Assembly: GCA_021831565.1 (NCBI GenBank)
Contig: JAKBMM010000022.1
Coordinates: forward strand, 1 to 43,503
Length of the DNA stretch: 43,503 nt
Source of the DNA: Planctomycetota bacterium
Lineage (GTDB): Bacteria > Planctomycetota > Phycisphaerae > WQYP01
Reading direction: 5' to 3'
Both the position numbers and the translations under genes were made by a program. The notes beneath the pieces were generated by a model that did no database searches, was not told the DNA's origin, and worked only from the letters and a program-made list of their open reading frames with translations. Shown here one piece after another: positions 32,931 to 42,600 of the stretch. Every line of letters begins with the position of its first letter. Position 1 is the first letter of the stretch.

Positions 32931-34286
32931 ATGACTTTACCGACTGTTGCCATTGTGGGCCGTCCCAATGTGGGCAAATCGAGCCTGTTGAACTTTCTGG
33001 CCGGCCGGCGGATCGCCATTGTCGCTCCGATCGCCGGAGTTACGCGCGACCGCATCGCCGCCGCGGTCGAACACGAAGGCCGCTGGTTTGAATTGATCGA
33101 CACCGGCGGCTACGGCGTGCAAGATGCTGACAATCTCACTGAGGAAATTCAACTCCAGATTCGCCGGGCCATGGAAACGGCTTGTCTCGTGCTTTTCGTG
33201 GTGGACGCGCGAACCGGGCCGGTGCCGCCGGATCAGAGCGTGGCGGCCCTGTTGCGGGAATTCGGCAAACCGGTGATCTTGGTGGCCAACAAGGTGGACA
33301 GTTCGGCGCTCCAGAGTCGGTGCGCCGACCTGTTTTCACTTGGCTGGGGAGAACCGCTGGCGATCTCGTGCCAGGAACGCCGCGGTCGTACCGATTTGCT
33401 CGCGGCGATTATCGCCCGGCTCGGCGCCGCGGCCGCCGCGGCCCTTCCGGAGCCGGAACTGAAACTGGTTGTCGTGGGCAAGCGCAATGTCGGCAAAAGC
33501 ACGTTGATCAACGCCCTGGCCGGGCAGCCGCGCGTGATCGTGTCGGAAATCCCCGGCGCCACGCGCGACAGCATCGATGTGCGGCTGGAATTTGATGGGC
33601 ATGACATTTTGATTATCGATACGGCGGGCGTGCGCAAGCGATCGCGCATGACCGGCAACGATCTGGAATTTTACAGCCTGCATCGCGCCGAGCGTTCCAT
33701 TCGGCGGGCGGACCTGGTGCTGTTGATGATCGACGCCACGCAGGAAGTCGGTGATGTGGATCAGAAGCTGGCCGGCTATGTCCTGGCGCAGTTCAAACCG
33801 GTGATTGTCGCCCTCAACAAATGGGACTTGGTTGGATCGCGCGCGGATCCTTCGGAATACGCCGATTATGTCGCCCGCCGATTTCCCCAGCTCGAATTCG
33901 CGCCGGTGGCGTGCCTCAGCGCCAAAACACAGGATAATCTTTACGGGATTATGCGACTGGCGCTGGCGCTGCATCGGCAGGCGTCCACCCGCCTGACCAC
34001 CGGACAACTGAACCAGGCGGTGGAGGATATTCTCGCGCGGCGCGGTCCCGGCGGCACGGGAGCCAAACCGGTCAAGGTTTATTATGCAACACAGATTGGC
34101 GTGCTTCCGCCGACGATTGTTCTTTTTGTCAATCATCCCCAATTGGTAACCGAGGAATATCGGCGTTATTTTCTGCGGCAGTTGCGGCAGCGCACCGCAT
34201 TGTCGGAGGTTCCGATTCGGCTTCTGCTCCGCGGGCATCGTGACCGGAACCGGCACTTATCCTCCGCCGGAGTGCAAAATAAATGA
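32931..34286 (+). CDS. der: Ribosome biogenesis GTPase Der (EngA)
   Basis: The protein has 451 residues. It is the double-GTPase factor for 50S assembly. ATG 32931 is chosen because the protein then opens MTLPTVAIVGRPNVGKS, the usual Der start; the frame extends upstream into the DsbA-like gene. First G domain: GRPNVGKS (10-17), then DTGGYGV and VANKVD. Second: GKRNVGKS (about 183-190), GATRDSIDV, DTAGVRKRS, ALNKWDLVG. The C-terminal KH-like domain (VYYATQIGVLPPTIVLFVNHP over 21 residues in all, then RLLLRGHRDR) is present. The stop overlaps the ispD start (ATGA). Confidence 0.96.
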   Translation: MTLPTVAIVGRPNVGKSSLLNFLAGRRIAIVAPIAGVTRDRIAAAVEHEGRWFELIDTGGYGVQDADNLTEEIQLQIRRAMETACLVLFVVDARTGPVPPDQSVAALLREFGKPVILVANKVDSSALQSRCADLFSLGWGEPLAISCQERRGRTDLLAAIIARLGAAAAAALPEPELKLVVVGKRNVGKSTLINALAGQPRVIVSEIPGATRDSIDVRLEFDGHDILIIDTAGVRKRSRMTGNDLEFYSLHRAERSIRRADLVLLMIDATQEVGDVDQKLAGYVLAQFKPVIVALNKWDLVGSRADPSEYADYVARRFPQLEFAPVACLSAKTQDNLYGIMRLALALHRQASTRLTTGQLNQAVEDILARRGPGGTGAKPVKVYYATQIGVLPPTIVLFVNHPQLVTEEYRRYFLRQLRQRTALSEVPIRLLLRGHRDRNRHLSSAGVQNK

Positions 34287-34996
34287 GCCGGCACGCCTTT
34301 ACCGTTATTCTGCCCGCAGCCGGCCGGAGCCATCGCTTCGGCTCCGGCGATAAACTCCTGGCGGATTTGGCCGGTATGTCGGTCCTGCAGCGGGCGGCGC
34401 AAATTTTCACCCGGCGGGACGATGTCACGGCGATTGTAGTCGCCACCGGTGTCGACCGTATCGAATCTTACCGCCGGCATCTGGAACCGGTGCTTTTCGG
34501 CAAAAGCCTGGTTGTTATTTCCGGCGGCCGGGCACGGTGGGAAAGCGTGTATTTCGCCCTGATCAACGGCGCGATCCGGACCGATTATGTCGCCGTCCAC
34601 GATGCCGCTCGGCCCTTGACCCCGCCGGGGGTTATTGATGCCGCTTTCGCCGGCGCCGTGGAATATGGCGCGGCGGTTCCCGTGATTCCGGAACCCACCA
34701 CGCTCAAGCGCCTGGATGGACGGCAAATGGTTGAGGCGACTGTGGACCGGGCGGGACTCTATCAGGCACAAACGCCGCAGTGCTTTCGCACGCGATTGCT
34801 GCGCGAGGCGTTTGAAAAATTGCGGGCGCTCGGCCTCTTGGCGGACGTTACCGACGACGCCCAGGTGGTTGAATTGACCGGGGGCCGCGTGGCCGGCTCG
34901 GCAGGTTCATCGCGCAACATGAAAATAACCGTGGGGGAGGATTTGTCGCTGGCGCGGGCGTGGGTCGGCTTAGGCATCAGCGGGAATGAACCATGA
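34283..34996 (+). CDS. ispD: 2-C-methyl-D-erythritol 4-phosphate cytidylyltransferase
   Basis: The protein has 237 residues. It forms CDP-methylerythritol in the non-mevalonate isoprenoid pathway. The start overlaps the der stop by 4 nt. Motifs: VILPAAGRSHRFGSGDK (nucleotide-binding loop with a slightly long GRSHRFGSG), ISGGRARWESVYFALI, YVAVHDAARPLTPP, AAVPVIPEPTTLK, LYQAQTPQCFRTRLL, and VTDDAQVVELTGG; the end GSSRNMKITVGEDLSLA fits the family. The stop overlaps the polX start (ATGA). Confidence 0.95.
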   Translation: MSRHAFTVILPAAGRSHRFGSGDKLLADLAGMSVLQRAAQIFTRRDDVTAIVVATGVDRIESYRRHLEPVLFGKSLVVISGGRARWESVYFALINGAIRTDYVAVHDAARPLTPPGVIDAAFAGAVEYGAAVPVIPEPTTLKRLDGRQMVEATVDRAGLYQAQTPQCFRTRLLREAFEKLRALGLLADVTDDAQVVELTGGRVAGSAGSSRNMKITVGEDLSLARAWVGLGISGNEP

Positions 34997-36792
34997 ATCA
35001 AAACCGTCGAATCGCGGATATTTTCAGCCAGGCCGCCGATGTCATGGCTCTATTGGAAGAAAACGCTTTTCGTGTGCTGGGAACACGCAAGGTCGCTCGG
35101 ACGATCGAGGATCTTCCCGAAGATGTCGCCATCCTGGCCGAGTCCGGCCGGTTGGAAGAAACCCCGGGCATAGGCCAACACTCCGCCGAGAGAATCCGTG
35201 AATATCTTCGCACCGGCCACATCACGGAGTTTGAACAGCTCGCCGGCCAGGTGCCGCCGGGCGTTCTGAAAATGATGGCGATTGCATCGGTGGGCGTAAA
35301 GACCGCTCACCTGTTCTGGAAAGAGGGCGGCATCACCACCATGGAGGAGCTCAAAAAGCGGCTTCAGGATGGCACTTTCCCCAAACTCAAAGGACTCGGG
35401 GAAAAAAAACTCTCCCGTATCCGCCAGAATATGGAGTTTCTTGAGTCCGGCGCCGGGCGCATCGGCATTGGATGGGCGCTGCCGCTGGCCGAGGAATTTT
35501 GCCGGCTCCTGCGCCGGCTCGCCGGTGTCAACAACGCGCAATTTTGCGGCAGCTTGCGGCGGGGCAGGGAGGACGTCGGTGACATTGATATTCTTGTCAG
35601 TGCGGAAAAATCCGCCGTTGCGACCATCGGCAGGGCGCTGGGGGAATACCCCCGGACCGCCGAAGTGATCGCCGCCGGAGAAACCAAAATCAGCCTGCGA
35701 ACGAACATGGGCCTGCAAGTTGATTTTCGCATAGTACCCGCCGATAGCTGGGGCGCGGCGCTGCAATATTTCACCGGCTCCAGGGAACACAATGTGCGGG
35801 TGCGGGAGCTGGCGGCGAAAAAAGGCCTCAAACTCAACGAATGGGGTCTGTTCCGAGGCTCGGACCGCATCGCCGGCGAAAGCGAGCCGGGTGTCTATCA
35901 GGCGTTGGAACTCACCTGGCTGCCGCCGGAAATGCGGGAGGACAAGGGCGAAATAGAACTATCCGCGGCCATGCACCGGGTGGCGCAGGGGCAAGACGCC
36001 GGTATTTCCGATCCGCGCCTGGAATTTCTCGGCGCGAAAATTCCCGCGCAGTGGGCTACGCTGGAAATCGCCGATATCCGCGGCGACATGCACGTGCATA
36101 CCACCGCCAGCGATGGTACGCTCGCCCTGGAAGACATGGTTGCGGCCGCCAAGCGCCGCGGCTATCAATACCTCGCCATTACGGATCACAGCAAATCGCA
36201 GATTCAGGCCAATGGATTGCAAGTTCCACGGTTGCTGGAGCATATCGCGGCGATCGGCGCCCTGGCCGGAAAAGTCAAAGGCATTACGGTTCTCTCCGGC
36301 AGCGAGGTCGATATTCTTGCCGATGGTTCGCTGGATTATCCCGATGAGATTCTGGAAAAGCTCGACTGGGTGGTGGCTTCGCCGCATTCGGCGCTGAGTC
36401 AGGAGAGCCAGGCCGCCACGCGCCGGCTCGTGCGCGCCGCGTCGCATCCGCTGGTGGACGTGGTGGGCCACCCGACGGGCCGCCTGCTGGCCGGCCGCCG
36501 CGGCCTGGAGCCGGATATGGCCGATGTGATTTCCGCCGCCGCCCGCAGCGGCGCGGCGCTGGAGATCAACGCCCAGGAACTTCGCCTGGATTTACGCGAT
36601 GCGCACGCCCATCTGGCGGTGCGGGCCGGGGTGCCGCTGTGCATCAATACCGATGCCCACAGCCTCGAAGATATGGATAAGATAATATATGGAATCTTAA
36701 CCGCCCGCCGCGCCTGGGCGCGGGCGGATGATGTGCTCAACACCTGGCCGCTGGAGAAGATCCGCCGCCGCCGCTGGCAGCGCCGTTCCTGA
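34993..36792 (+). CDS. polX: PolX-type DNA polymerase/3'-5' exonuclease with PHP domain
   Basis: The protein has 599 residues, normal for bacterial PolX. It acts in gap filling during base excision repair. Order of domains: an 8-kDa-like N-terminal part with helix-hairpin-helix (ETPGIGQHSAERI, about 54-66), fingers and palm with the nucleotidyltransferase signature CGSLRRGREDVGDIDILV (about 187-204) and the third acidic residue in LQVDFRIV, then from about 360 the PHP domain with DMHVHTTASDG, ITDHSKSQ, LSGSEVDIL, SPHSAL, VVGHPTGRLL and CINTDAHSLEDM, which carry the metal-binding His/Asp residues of the exonuclease. It is the last gene of the overlapping der-ispD-polX run. Confidence 0.95.
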   Translation: MNQNRRIADIFSQAADVMALLEENAFRVLGTRKVARTIEDLPEDVAILAESGRLEETPGIGQHSAERIREYLRTGHITEFEQLAGQVPPGVLKMMAIASVGVKTAHLFWKEGGITTMEELKKRLQDGTFPKLKGLGEKKLSRIRQNMEFLESGAGRIGIGWALPLAEEFCRLLRRLAGVNNAQFCGSLRRGREDVGDIDILVSAEKSAVATIGRALGEYPRTAEVIAAGETKISLRTNMGLQVDFRIVPADSWGAALQYFTGSREHNVRVRELAAKKGLKLNEWGLFRGSDRIAGESEPGVYQALELTWLPPEMREDKGEIELSAAMHRVAQGQDAGISDPRLEFLGAKIPAQWATLEIADIRGDMHVHTTASDGTLALEDMVAAAKRRGYQYLAITDHSKSQIQANGLQVPRLLEHIAAIGALAGKVKGITVLSGSEVDILADGSLDYPDEILEKLDWVVASPHSALSQESQAATRRLVRAASHPLVDVVGHPTGRLLAGRRGLEPDMADVISAAARSGAALEINAQELRLDLRDAHAHLAVRAGVPLCINTDAHSLEDMDKIIYGILTARRAWARADDVLNTWPLEKIRRRRWQRRS

Positions 36793-36805
36793 TGGCCATC
36801 CCGAT

Positions 36806-36985
36806 CCCGATGGTTAGGGGCCGTCAAGAAATAAGGTTTACAAATATGACGCGGGGATTTTGGCCTCTGGCAAGGCGCCAGCGAAGAGCACATCCGCGGG
36901 GATCTGTAACGAGCGAGCAACTTAGCCAGAGGCCAAAAGACCAAGTCAGATTGGAAAGGTTATTTCTTGACGGCCCCTTATCGGG
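36806..36985. repeat. REP-like palindrome interrupted by the MITE-like element
   Basis: Removing 36817-36977 plus one TTA copy rejoins CCCGAT-GGTT-ATCGGG, a perfect 6-bp hairpin with the same arms as the intact palindrome at 17286-17303. Confidence 0.5.
36817..36977. mobile_element. 161-bp MITE-like element with 18-bp terminal inverted repeats
   Basis: The ends are perfect inverted repeats, GGGGCCGTCAAGAAATAA at 36817-36834 and its complement at 36960-36977. A second perfect inverted pair, TTTTGGCCTCTGGC, lies at 36858-36871 and 36925-36938, so each end is a roughly 55-bp imperfect inverted repeat. TTA flanks both sides (36814-36816 and 36978-36980), consistent with a 3-bp target duplication. 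There is no coding capacity, so movement would need a transposase elsewhere. I cannot name the parent IS family. Confidence 0.7.
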
Positions 36986-37148
36986 CCGGTTCGCAATTGC
37001 GCGCCGGGCAGCCCCGCTGGCTATCGGGAATCGCCATCCCGCGGCCGCCCAGCGCAATCCGTCATTCTCCCTGTAGAAAATTCCCGTAGCGCGTGGCTGG
37101 CAAGCCTTGGTGTGGATATGATCCTCCTTGCCTCCTGGGGAATTCGTT

Positions 37149-38246
37149 ATGCCCGCACCGAGCGGCCTGGTTCAACAGCTCGATCAGTACCTGCATCGCC
37201 GGCGTCTTTTACCGCGTAGCCGCCCGATCCTTGTGGCCTGCTCCGGTGGTGCCGACAGCGTGGCGCTGTTGCGCCTTCTCTGGGCCGTCAATCAATCGCG
37301 CTATTGGAATTGGCGGATTGTCGTCGCCCACGTCAACCACGCTTTGCGAGGCCGGCAAAGCGACGCGGACGAACGATTCGTTCGCCGTCTGGCCGCGCAG
37401 CTTGCCTTGCCCATTCGGGTCAAACGCCTTCGTCTTACAAGGGCGGCCAAAGCCCCGGATCGTGTCAGCGAAGCCCGGGCTCGCGCGGCCCGCATAGCCG
37501 CGCTGGCGGCTATGGCCAAACGCCACCGGTGCGACGTGGTCGTTCTGGCCCACCACGCGGATGACCAGGCGGAGACCGTATTGTTGCGTTTGCTGCGTGG
37601 CGCCGGTCCGCGTGGTTTGGGCGGCATGCTCCCACGTCGGCGGATGCGGGGAATTTGGTTCGTCCGACCACTGCTCGGCTGGCCGCGAAATACGTTGCGA
37701 CAATGGCTGACCCAAGGCGGTTGGAATTGGCGGGAAGATTCCAGCAACGCCACGGGGCGGTTCCTGCGGAACCGTATCCGCCACGAGTTGCTGCCGCTGC
37801 TGGAAACCTATCAGTCTGGAATCCGCCGCATTCTTCATCGAACCGCGCGGACGCAGCGAAGCGTTTACCGGGTATTGTCGCGCCAGGCGGAAGAACTCCT
37901 TCGCCGCGCCGCGGCGCGCCGATCCGGCGGCGCTCTCCTGCTGGATCGCGGGGCGTTTGCCGCGGCGCCGCAAGCCGTGGCGGCGCTGGCGCTGCGCCGC
38001 GCGATCGAATCCCAGGGCGGCGGCGGGGATCGTATCGACCAGTCCAGTCTGATTGAAGCCCTGCGCCGTATCCGCAAACCCGCCGGCCGGCGGGGCCGGC
38101 AAACCGTCGCGATGCCGTTCGCGGATGGAATTCTTCTGCATTTGCGCGGACAAACCATCCGTGTGGTTCGCGGGAACGCGGGCCGGCCGTTCCCGGCCGA
38201 ATCACTGCGCTTATTGAAATTCAATGATTTTGGGAAAAGGCGGTAG
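37149..38246 (+). CDS. tilS: tRNA(Ile)-lysidine synthetase
   Basis: The protein has 365 residues. ATG 37149 follows GGGGA; a TTG at 37128 would add seven residues. It converts C34 of the CAT-anticodon tRNA-Ile to lysidine so that it reads AUA. The PP-loop ATPase motif SGGADSVALL (32-41) is followed by VVAHVNHALRGRQSDADERFV, VLAHHADDQAETVLLRLLRGAGPRGLGGM split across a strand and helix, and FVRPLLGWPRNTLRQWL, then WREDSSNATGRFLRNRIRHELLPLL in the substrate-binding part. The C-terminal region is short and Arg-rich, without a clear third domain. The following glycosyltransferase gene starts at or before its stop. Confidence 0.93.
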   Translation: MPAPSGLVQQLDQYLHRRRLLPRSRPILVACSGGADSVALLRLLWAVNQSRYWNWRIVVAHVNHALRGRQSDADERFVRRLAAQLALPIRVKRLRLTRAAKAPDRVSEARARAARIAALAAMAKRHRCDVVVLAHHADDQAETVLLRLLRGAGPRGLGGMLPRRRMRGIWFVRPLLGWPRNTLRQWLTQGGWNWREDSSNATGRFLRNRIRHELLPLLETYQSGIRRILHRTARTQRSVYRVLSRQAEELLRRAAARRSGGALLLDRGAFAAAPQAVAALALRRAIESQGGGGDRIDQSSLIEALRRIRKPAGRRGRQTVAMPFADGILLHLRGQTIRVVRGNAGRPFPAESLRLLKFNDFGKRR

Positions 38247-38257
38247 AATCAACCGCC
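38239..38257 (+). other. Hairpin over the tilS stop, just before the glycosyltransferase start
   Basis: GGCGGT-AGAATCA-ACCGCC is a perfect 6-bp stem. It contains the tilS TAG and ends 2 nt before ATG 38260, so it could mask the AAAAGG sequence beside it and couple translation of the two genes. Confidence 0.4.
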
Positions 38258-38259
38258 GT

Positions 38260-39684
38260 ATGACCAGGCTTCTGGTTCAATGGTGGAACACTCTGGAGGA
38301 GTGGGCGCAATCGCCGGGATTTCGCCTGTGTGCGCTGGCGCTGATTGTTCTGGCGGCCTTGATCGTGCGCGCGTTGGTCGCCTGGATTCATCCGTTTCTA
38401 TTGCCGGACTCGTTCGATTATGACACCCTGGCCCGGCGCCTTCTGTTGGGAAAATCGTATCAAGTCACGGGAATGCTGGCCAAGCGCATGCCGGGTTATC
38501 CCCTGTTTATCGCCGGCGTTTACGCGATATTCGGTATATCGCATTTGGCTCTGCTGTTGATACAGGCGTTTGCCGGGGCGCTACTTTCGTGGGTTGTTTA
38601 CCTTATCGGCCGGCGTATTTCTCCGGTGGTGGGTCTGGTTGCCGCAGCGCTCACGGCGGCGGATCCATTGCTGATCGGTTTCTCTGCGGCGCTGCTGAGT
38701 GAAATACCTTTCACGCTTGTTTTTATGATCAGCTTGCTGATGCTGGTGGAAATTTTGGAATCCCGACACGCCGGTGGAAATCTCTGGCGATGGGTGCTGT
38801 TCGGCTTGTGCTTTCTGATCGGCGTTTATATCCGTGCGGAGGTCGCGCTGTGCATTTTTCCTTTGCTGGCATGGGTGTTGTTTGCCGACTGCCGGAGAAA
38901 TTTGCCGGTGGCGGACGCCGCTTCCAACGCCGCCGGATTAAAAAGCAACGAACCGGATCAGCCGGCCAGGCAGTCAAGGATTCAAAACTTTTTTCACTCG
39001 CCGCGCTGGGGCGGTTTAGGAGTCGGCGCAGGTACGGCCCTGGCGATCGTATTTGTCGGGCTGTTGCCCTGGTGGATTCGCAATGATCGATTGTTTGGTC
39101 ATGATTTTTTCCGCTTCACCACGTTGCAGGGAATTAGTCTCTATGAATCCGTCTATTCGGGCGCCACGGGCGGACCCCGGCAATCCCATATACCGTTGCC
39201 GGCCTATATGAGAAAAATGAATGAAAGTCAGCGGGACCTGGCCTGGACCCGCCGGGCGTTCGGCGACATCTTTGACCATCCTCTTCGCATCGCCCGCCTG
39301 GCGGTGGTGAAGATTGCGCGCACCTGGTCGCCCTGGCTGCACGCGCGCGGTTACGCTCGTCCCTGGATAAATATTTCGCTTACGCTCTGGTACGCGCCAA
39401 TATTTTTACTGGCGATAATCGGCGTGTTCGCCCGCGGATTACCGTCGCGACTGCTTGGAGTCCTGCTGATCCCCATCCTATACTTTACGGGGATGCACGC
39501 GTTGTTCCTCGGCAGTGTGCGCTACCGTGTGCCTGTGACTCCGCTGGTCATGCTGCTGGCCGCGGCGGGGCTGAATCGCTTGCGCGGGCTCTGGAGTGCC
39601 GCGGACCTGCGCCGGCGGAAAGCCGGCTTGCGCGGAGGCTCAACAGACCGCGATCGTTCCGGCCCGCCGGTCGTCTTGCCCTAA
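38260..39684 (+). CDS. GT39/ArnT-like membrane glycosyltransferase
   Basis: The protein has 474 residues from ATG 38260; ATG 38224 in the same frame overlaps tilS and adds twelve. It is a polytopic membrane protein with ten or more hydrophobic segments. Features of dolichyl- or polyprenyl-phosphate-sugar-dependent transferases of the GT39/PMT_2 type are seen: an early loop DSFDYDTLARRLL with acidic residues, KRMPGYPLFIAGVYAIFG, and the helix LLSEIPFTLVFMISLLMLVEI over two turns of the pattern. Later loops contain WWIRNDRLFG and a final periplasmic-type segment SVRYRVPVTPLVMLLAA, typical of the family's end. It probably transfers a sugar from a lipid carrier to an envelope acceptor; neither donor nor acceptor is known. 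Confidence 0.82.
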   Translation: MTRLLVQWWNTLEEWAQSPGFRLCALALIVLAALIVRALVAWIHPFLLPDSFDYDTLARRLLLGKSYQVTGMLAKRMPGYPLFIAGVYAIFGISHLALLLIQAFAGALLSWVVYLIGRRISPVVGLVAAALTAADPLLIGFSAALLSEIPFTLVFMISLLMLVEILESRHAGGNLWRWVLFGLCFLIGVYIRAEVALCIFPLLAWVLFADCRRNLPVADAASNAAGLKSNEPDQPARQSRIQNFFHSPRWGGLGVGAGTALAIVFVGLLPWWIRNDRLFGHDFFRFTTLQGISLYESVYSGATGGPRQSHIPLPAYMRKMNESQRDLAWTRRAFGDIFDHPLRIARLAVVKIARTWSPWLHARGYARPWINISLTLWYAPIFLLAIIGVFARGLPSRLLGVLLIPILYFTGMHALFLGSVRYRVPVTPLVMLLAAAGLNRLRGLWSAADLRRRKAGLRGGSTDRDRSGPPVVLP

Positions 39685-39698
39685 GACAGGTTCCCAAC

Positions 39699-42600
39699 AT
39701 GGCCCACTATCCACGAGCCAATCCCGCCAAGTGGTGGAAAACACGTTCGATAGGCTCGGTGCGCCGTTCGCCGCATGCGATGTTTGTCAGTCGATTTCGG
39801 CGCTGGACGTCGATTCTGGCGTTGATTGTGTTGACCGGAATGGTGGGGGGGGCATGGTATCTGACCAATCCGAATCGCATCAGCGCCATGGCGGGGATTG
39901 TCCTCTCACACGTTCTGGGCGGTCGCGTCACCGTGAAAACAGGGCATCTTTCGCTGGCGGGTACGCTGAGCCTTGCCGGGGTGCGATTAATAACCCGCGG
40001 CGACGAACCCGTGCTCTTTGCCGCCGACCGGGTGGAAATGCAATTCAACTGGCTAAGTCTCTTCACCGGAAGACTGCTTGCGACGCGAATATCGGCTCTT
40101 CGCCCGACGCTGAACCTGATTGAGAACCGCAAGACTGGCCGATGGAACTATCAAAGCCTTCTCCAGTCGCACCCGCTCTCGTCAGGCGCGGCTGTTTCCA
40201 CCGTTACCACACTCCGCCCGCGCTTGCCGACGATTGTTTTGCGCGACGCGCGAGTCCGCTGGGGACGCATCATGCACGGCGTTTACCGTCGGACGGGTCA
40301 AAGCGTTATCAACGCCCGCCTGGGACCATTCAAAAATTCCCATTCCACATACGTCATTGAGATGGAGCAGCGCAGCGTCGGTGGAACGCCGGGAATCACT
40401 TTGAAAGGTCGCTGGAATCTCCTCGCCCACCGTTTTACCGCGCGAATTCATCGGCTCAACCTCACGCCCACTTTCCGCCGTACGCTGCCGCTGGTTATCC
40501 AGCGATGGTGGAATCGCTTTGCGCTTCGCGGCAGTCTGCGGCATATTATTTTTCGTGTTTCGCCCAAAATGGGAGCCGGTGTATCCGCCCAACTCCGCAG
40601 AGTGTCGATGCGCCTGGAACTCAATAGCAAGCGATTCGGGACGATGCGTATTCCCGTCCGCGGCATGAGCGGTTCGGTAGTCCTGGCGGGGTCCGGTCTG
40701 ACCGTCAAGGCCCTGCGGGGGCGGATCATGAATTATTCTTTTCGCGTGCCCAGCGCCGCTTTCACCGACTTCGACGATGGCCTTGGGTCACCGGCCTTTC
40801 ACCTTACGATTGAACTGCCGCATTGGCGTGTTTCCCGGCGCTATCCGCGTATTGTTTCCACGCGCGCTTTCCGGGCGGCGCGCGGGATCATTTACCAGCT
40901 TCGCCCCAGTGGTCTGATGGATGTGCGCGTACAGGTCAACCGGGCTCTTGGCAGCGCCACGCCGCGGGTGCGAGGGCAAATCCTATGCCGGCGAGTACGA
41001 GCGCGTTACGCGCTTTTTCCCTATCCCATGCACGATATCCGGGGCGTGATTCGTTTCAGCAGACACGAGATCGATTTCGTTCATCTGCACGGCCTGGCGG
41101 AGACGTTTCCGGTTGCGCTTGATGGCGAAGTGGCCATCAATGGAAATAACGGTCCGGTGGACCTGCGCATCTCTTCCAACCGGGCGTATTTTGATCGGCG
41201 CCTGGAGGCTTGTCTGCCGCGGGCGATCCAGCCGATCTGGCGGCGATTAAATCCGGTCGGTTGGGGGCGCTTCGTATGCCACGTCCGGCGGGCGGCCGGA
41301 GTAACGGGTATTCCGAAAATCACGCTGCACATTTTTCCCACCGACGTTCAGGCGCGCTACGTGGGTTTTCCTTATCCCCTGCGGCATGTGCACGGCGAGT
41401 TGTACTTTACCCGGCGGCAGACACGCATCATTCGTCTGACGGCGCCGACGCCCGCCGGCGGCGCCATCACTTTTACCGGCGCGGTGGATTACTCCCCCGG
41501 CGATTTGCGCGATCTGCAGCCCCACATACGCGTGGTGGCTCAAAATATTCCCATGACACGCACGCTGCGCCAAAGTTTGCCGCGCCAGTATGCCCGCTGG
41601 ATTCGTTCGCTCCACGCGCGGGGAAACGTTGGCCTGAACGCCATGATCACGCGTGGTCCCGGAGGCCGGCCTTCCGTACGCGGGCTGCTGACAATCCACG
41701 GCGGCCGTCTGCAACCGTCCGCCCTGCCTTGGCCGATGCGGGATGTGTCGATGCGAGCACTCCTGGCGCCCGATCATTTGCAAATTCTCCAGTTGACCGG
41801 TCGCACCGGTGCTGACGGGAAAGGGACTTTCACCGCCAAGGCCGACATTCATCAGTTGCGCAAGTCCCGGAGAAATGGGATTCAGGTTCAGGCGACCGGC
41901 CAGTGGCAAAAGGTGGCTGTGACGCCCGTTCCGCCGCTGGCGCTGCCCCCCGCCTGGCGAGCCGAATGGTTGCGATTCAAACCGAGCGGTCCGCTGGACG
42001 GCGCTCTTTCTATCGCCATGACGCTTCATCCGGGTACGCCGGTAGGCATTAACATGAAAGCATTTCACCTGGTGCTCCAGCCGGAGAACATGCGCGCGTC
42101 GCCCGCGTTTTTGCCCGGACCGCTTACCAACATTCTGGGAACTCTCACAATAGACCCCCGCTTATGGCGGGTAAAACAACTGAACGCTCTGGCCGGCGCC
42201 ATTCATTTGCAGGTCGCGGGCAGCTACGTCCCGGCCACACAGTCTGTGAATGATTTTTCCCTGTCCGCCAGCGCTGACCAGGTTGATAAAAAATGGCTTT
42301 CCGCCCTGCCGCCGCCGGCCAAAAATTTCCTTCTACCGCTGGCGCTGCAGGGGACCTGGACCCTGAAAATAAATAAGTTGTCCCGGACCATGCGGGCCGG
42401 CATGGCCCATTGGAGCTTCACCAGCGCGCTGGTTTTGCGGCATCCCCGTACGGCGGGGGCGCTTCCCGCGCAGGCGAACAACATCTCTCTGACCATGGCC
42501 TGCGATTGGACGACCGGACAATCCATGCCCAATCTGCTGGGTCATTTCTGGGTGCAAAAGTTGTTACTGGCGGGGAAAATGATCGATTCGCTCAAGGGAA

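Larger units (their letters stand above)
36793..37148. other. Gene-free region between polX and tilS holding a MITE-like insertion
   Basis: No gene is supported. Starting just after the polX stop are the halves of a REP-like palindrome split by the 161-bp element described separately. Further right a CGGGA/TCCCG hairpin (about 37025-37041) overlaps a relative of the 15382 repeat (ATCCCGCGGCCG). The last 60 bp should contain the tilS leader. Confidence 0.55.
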
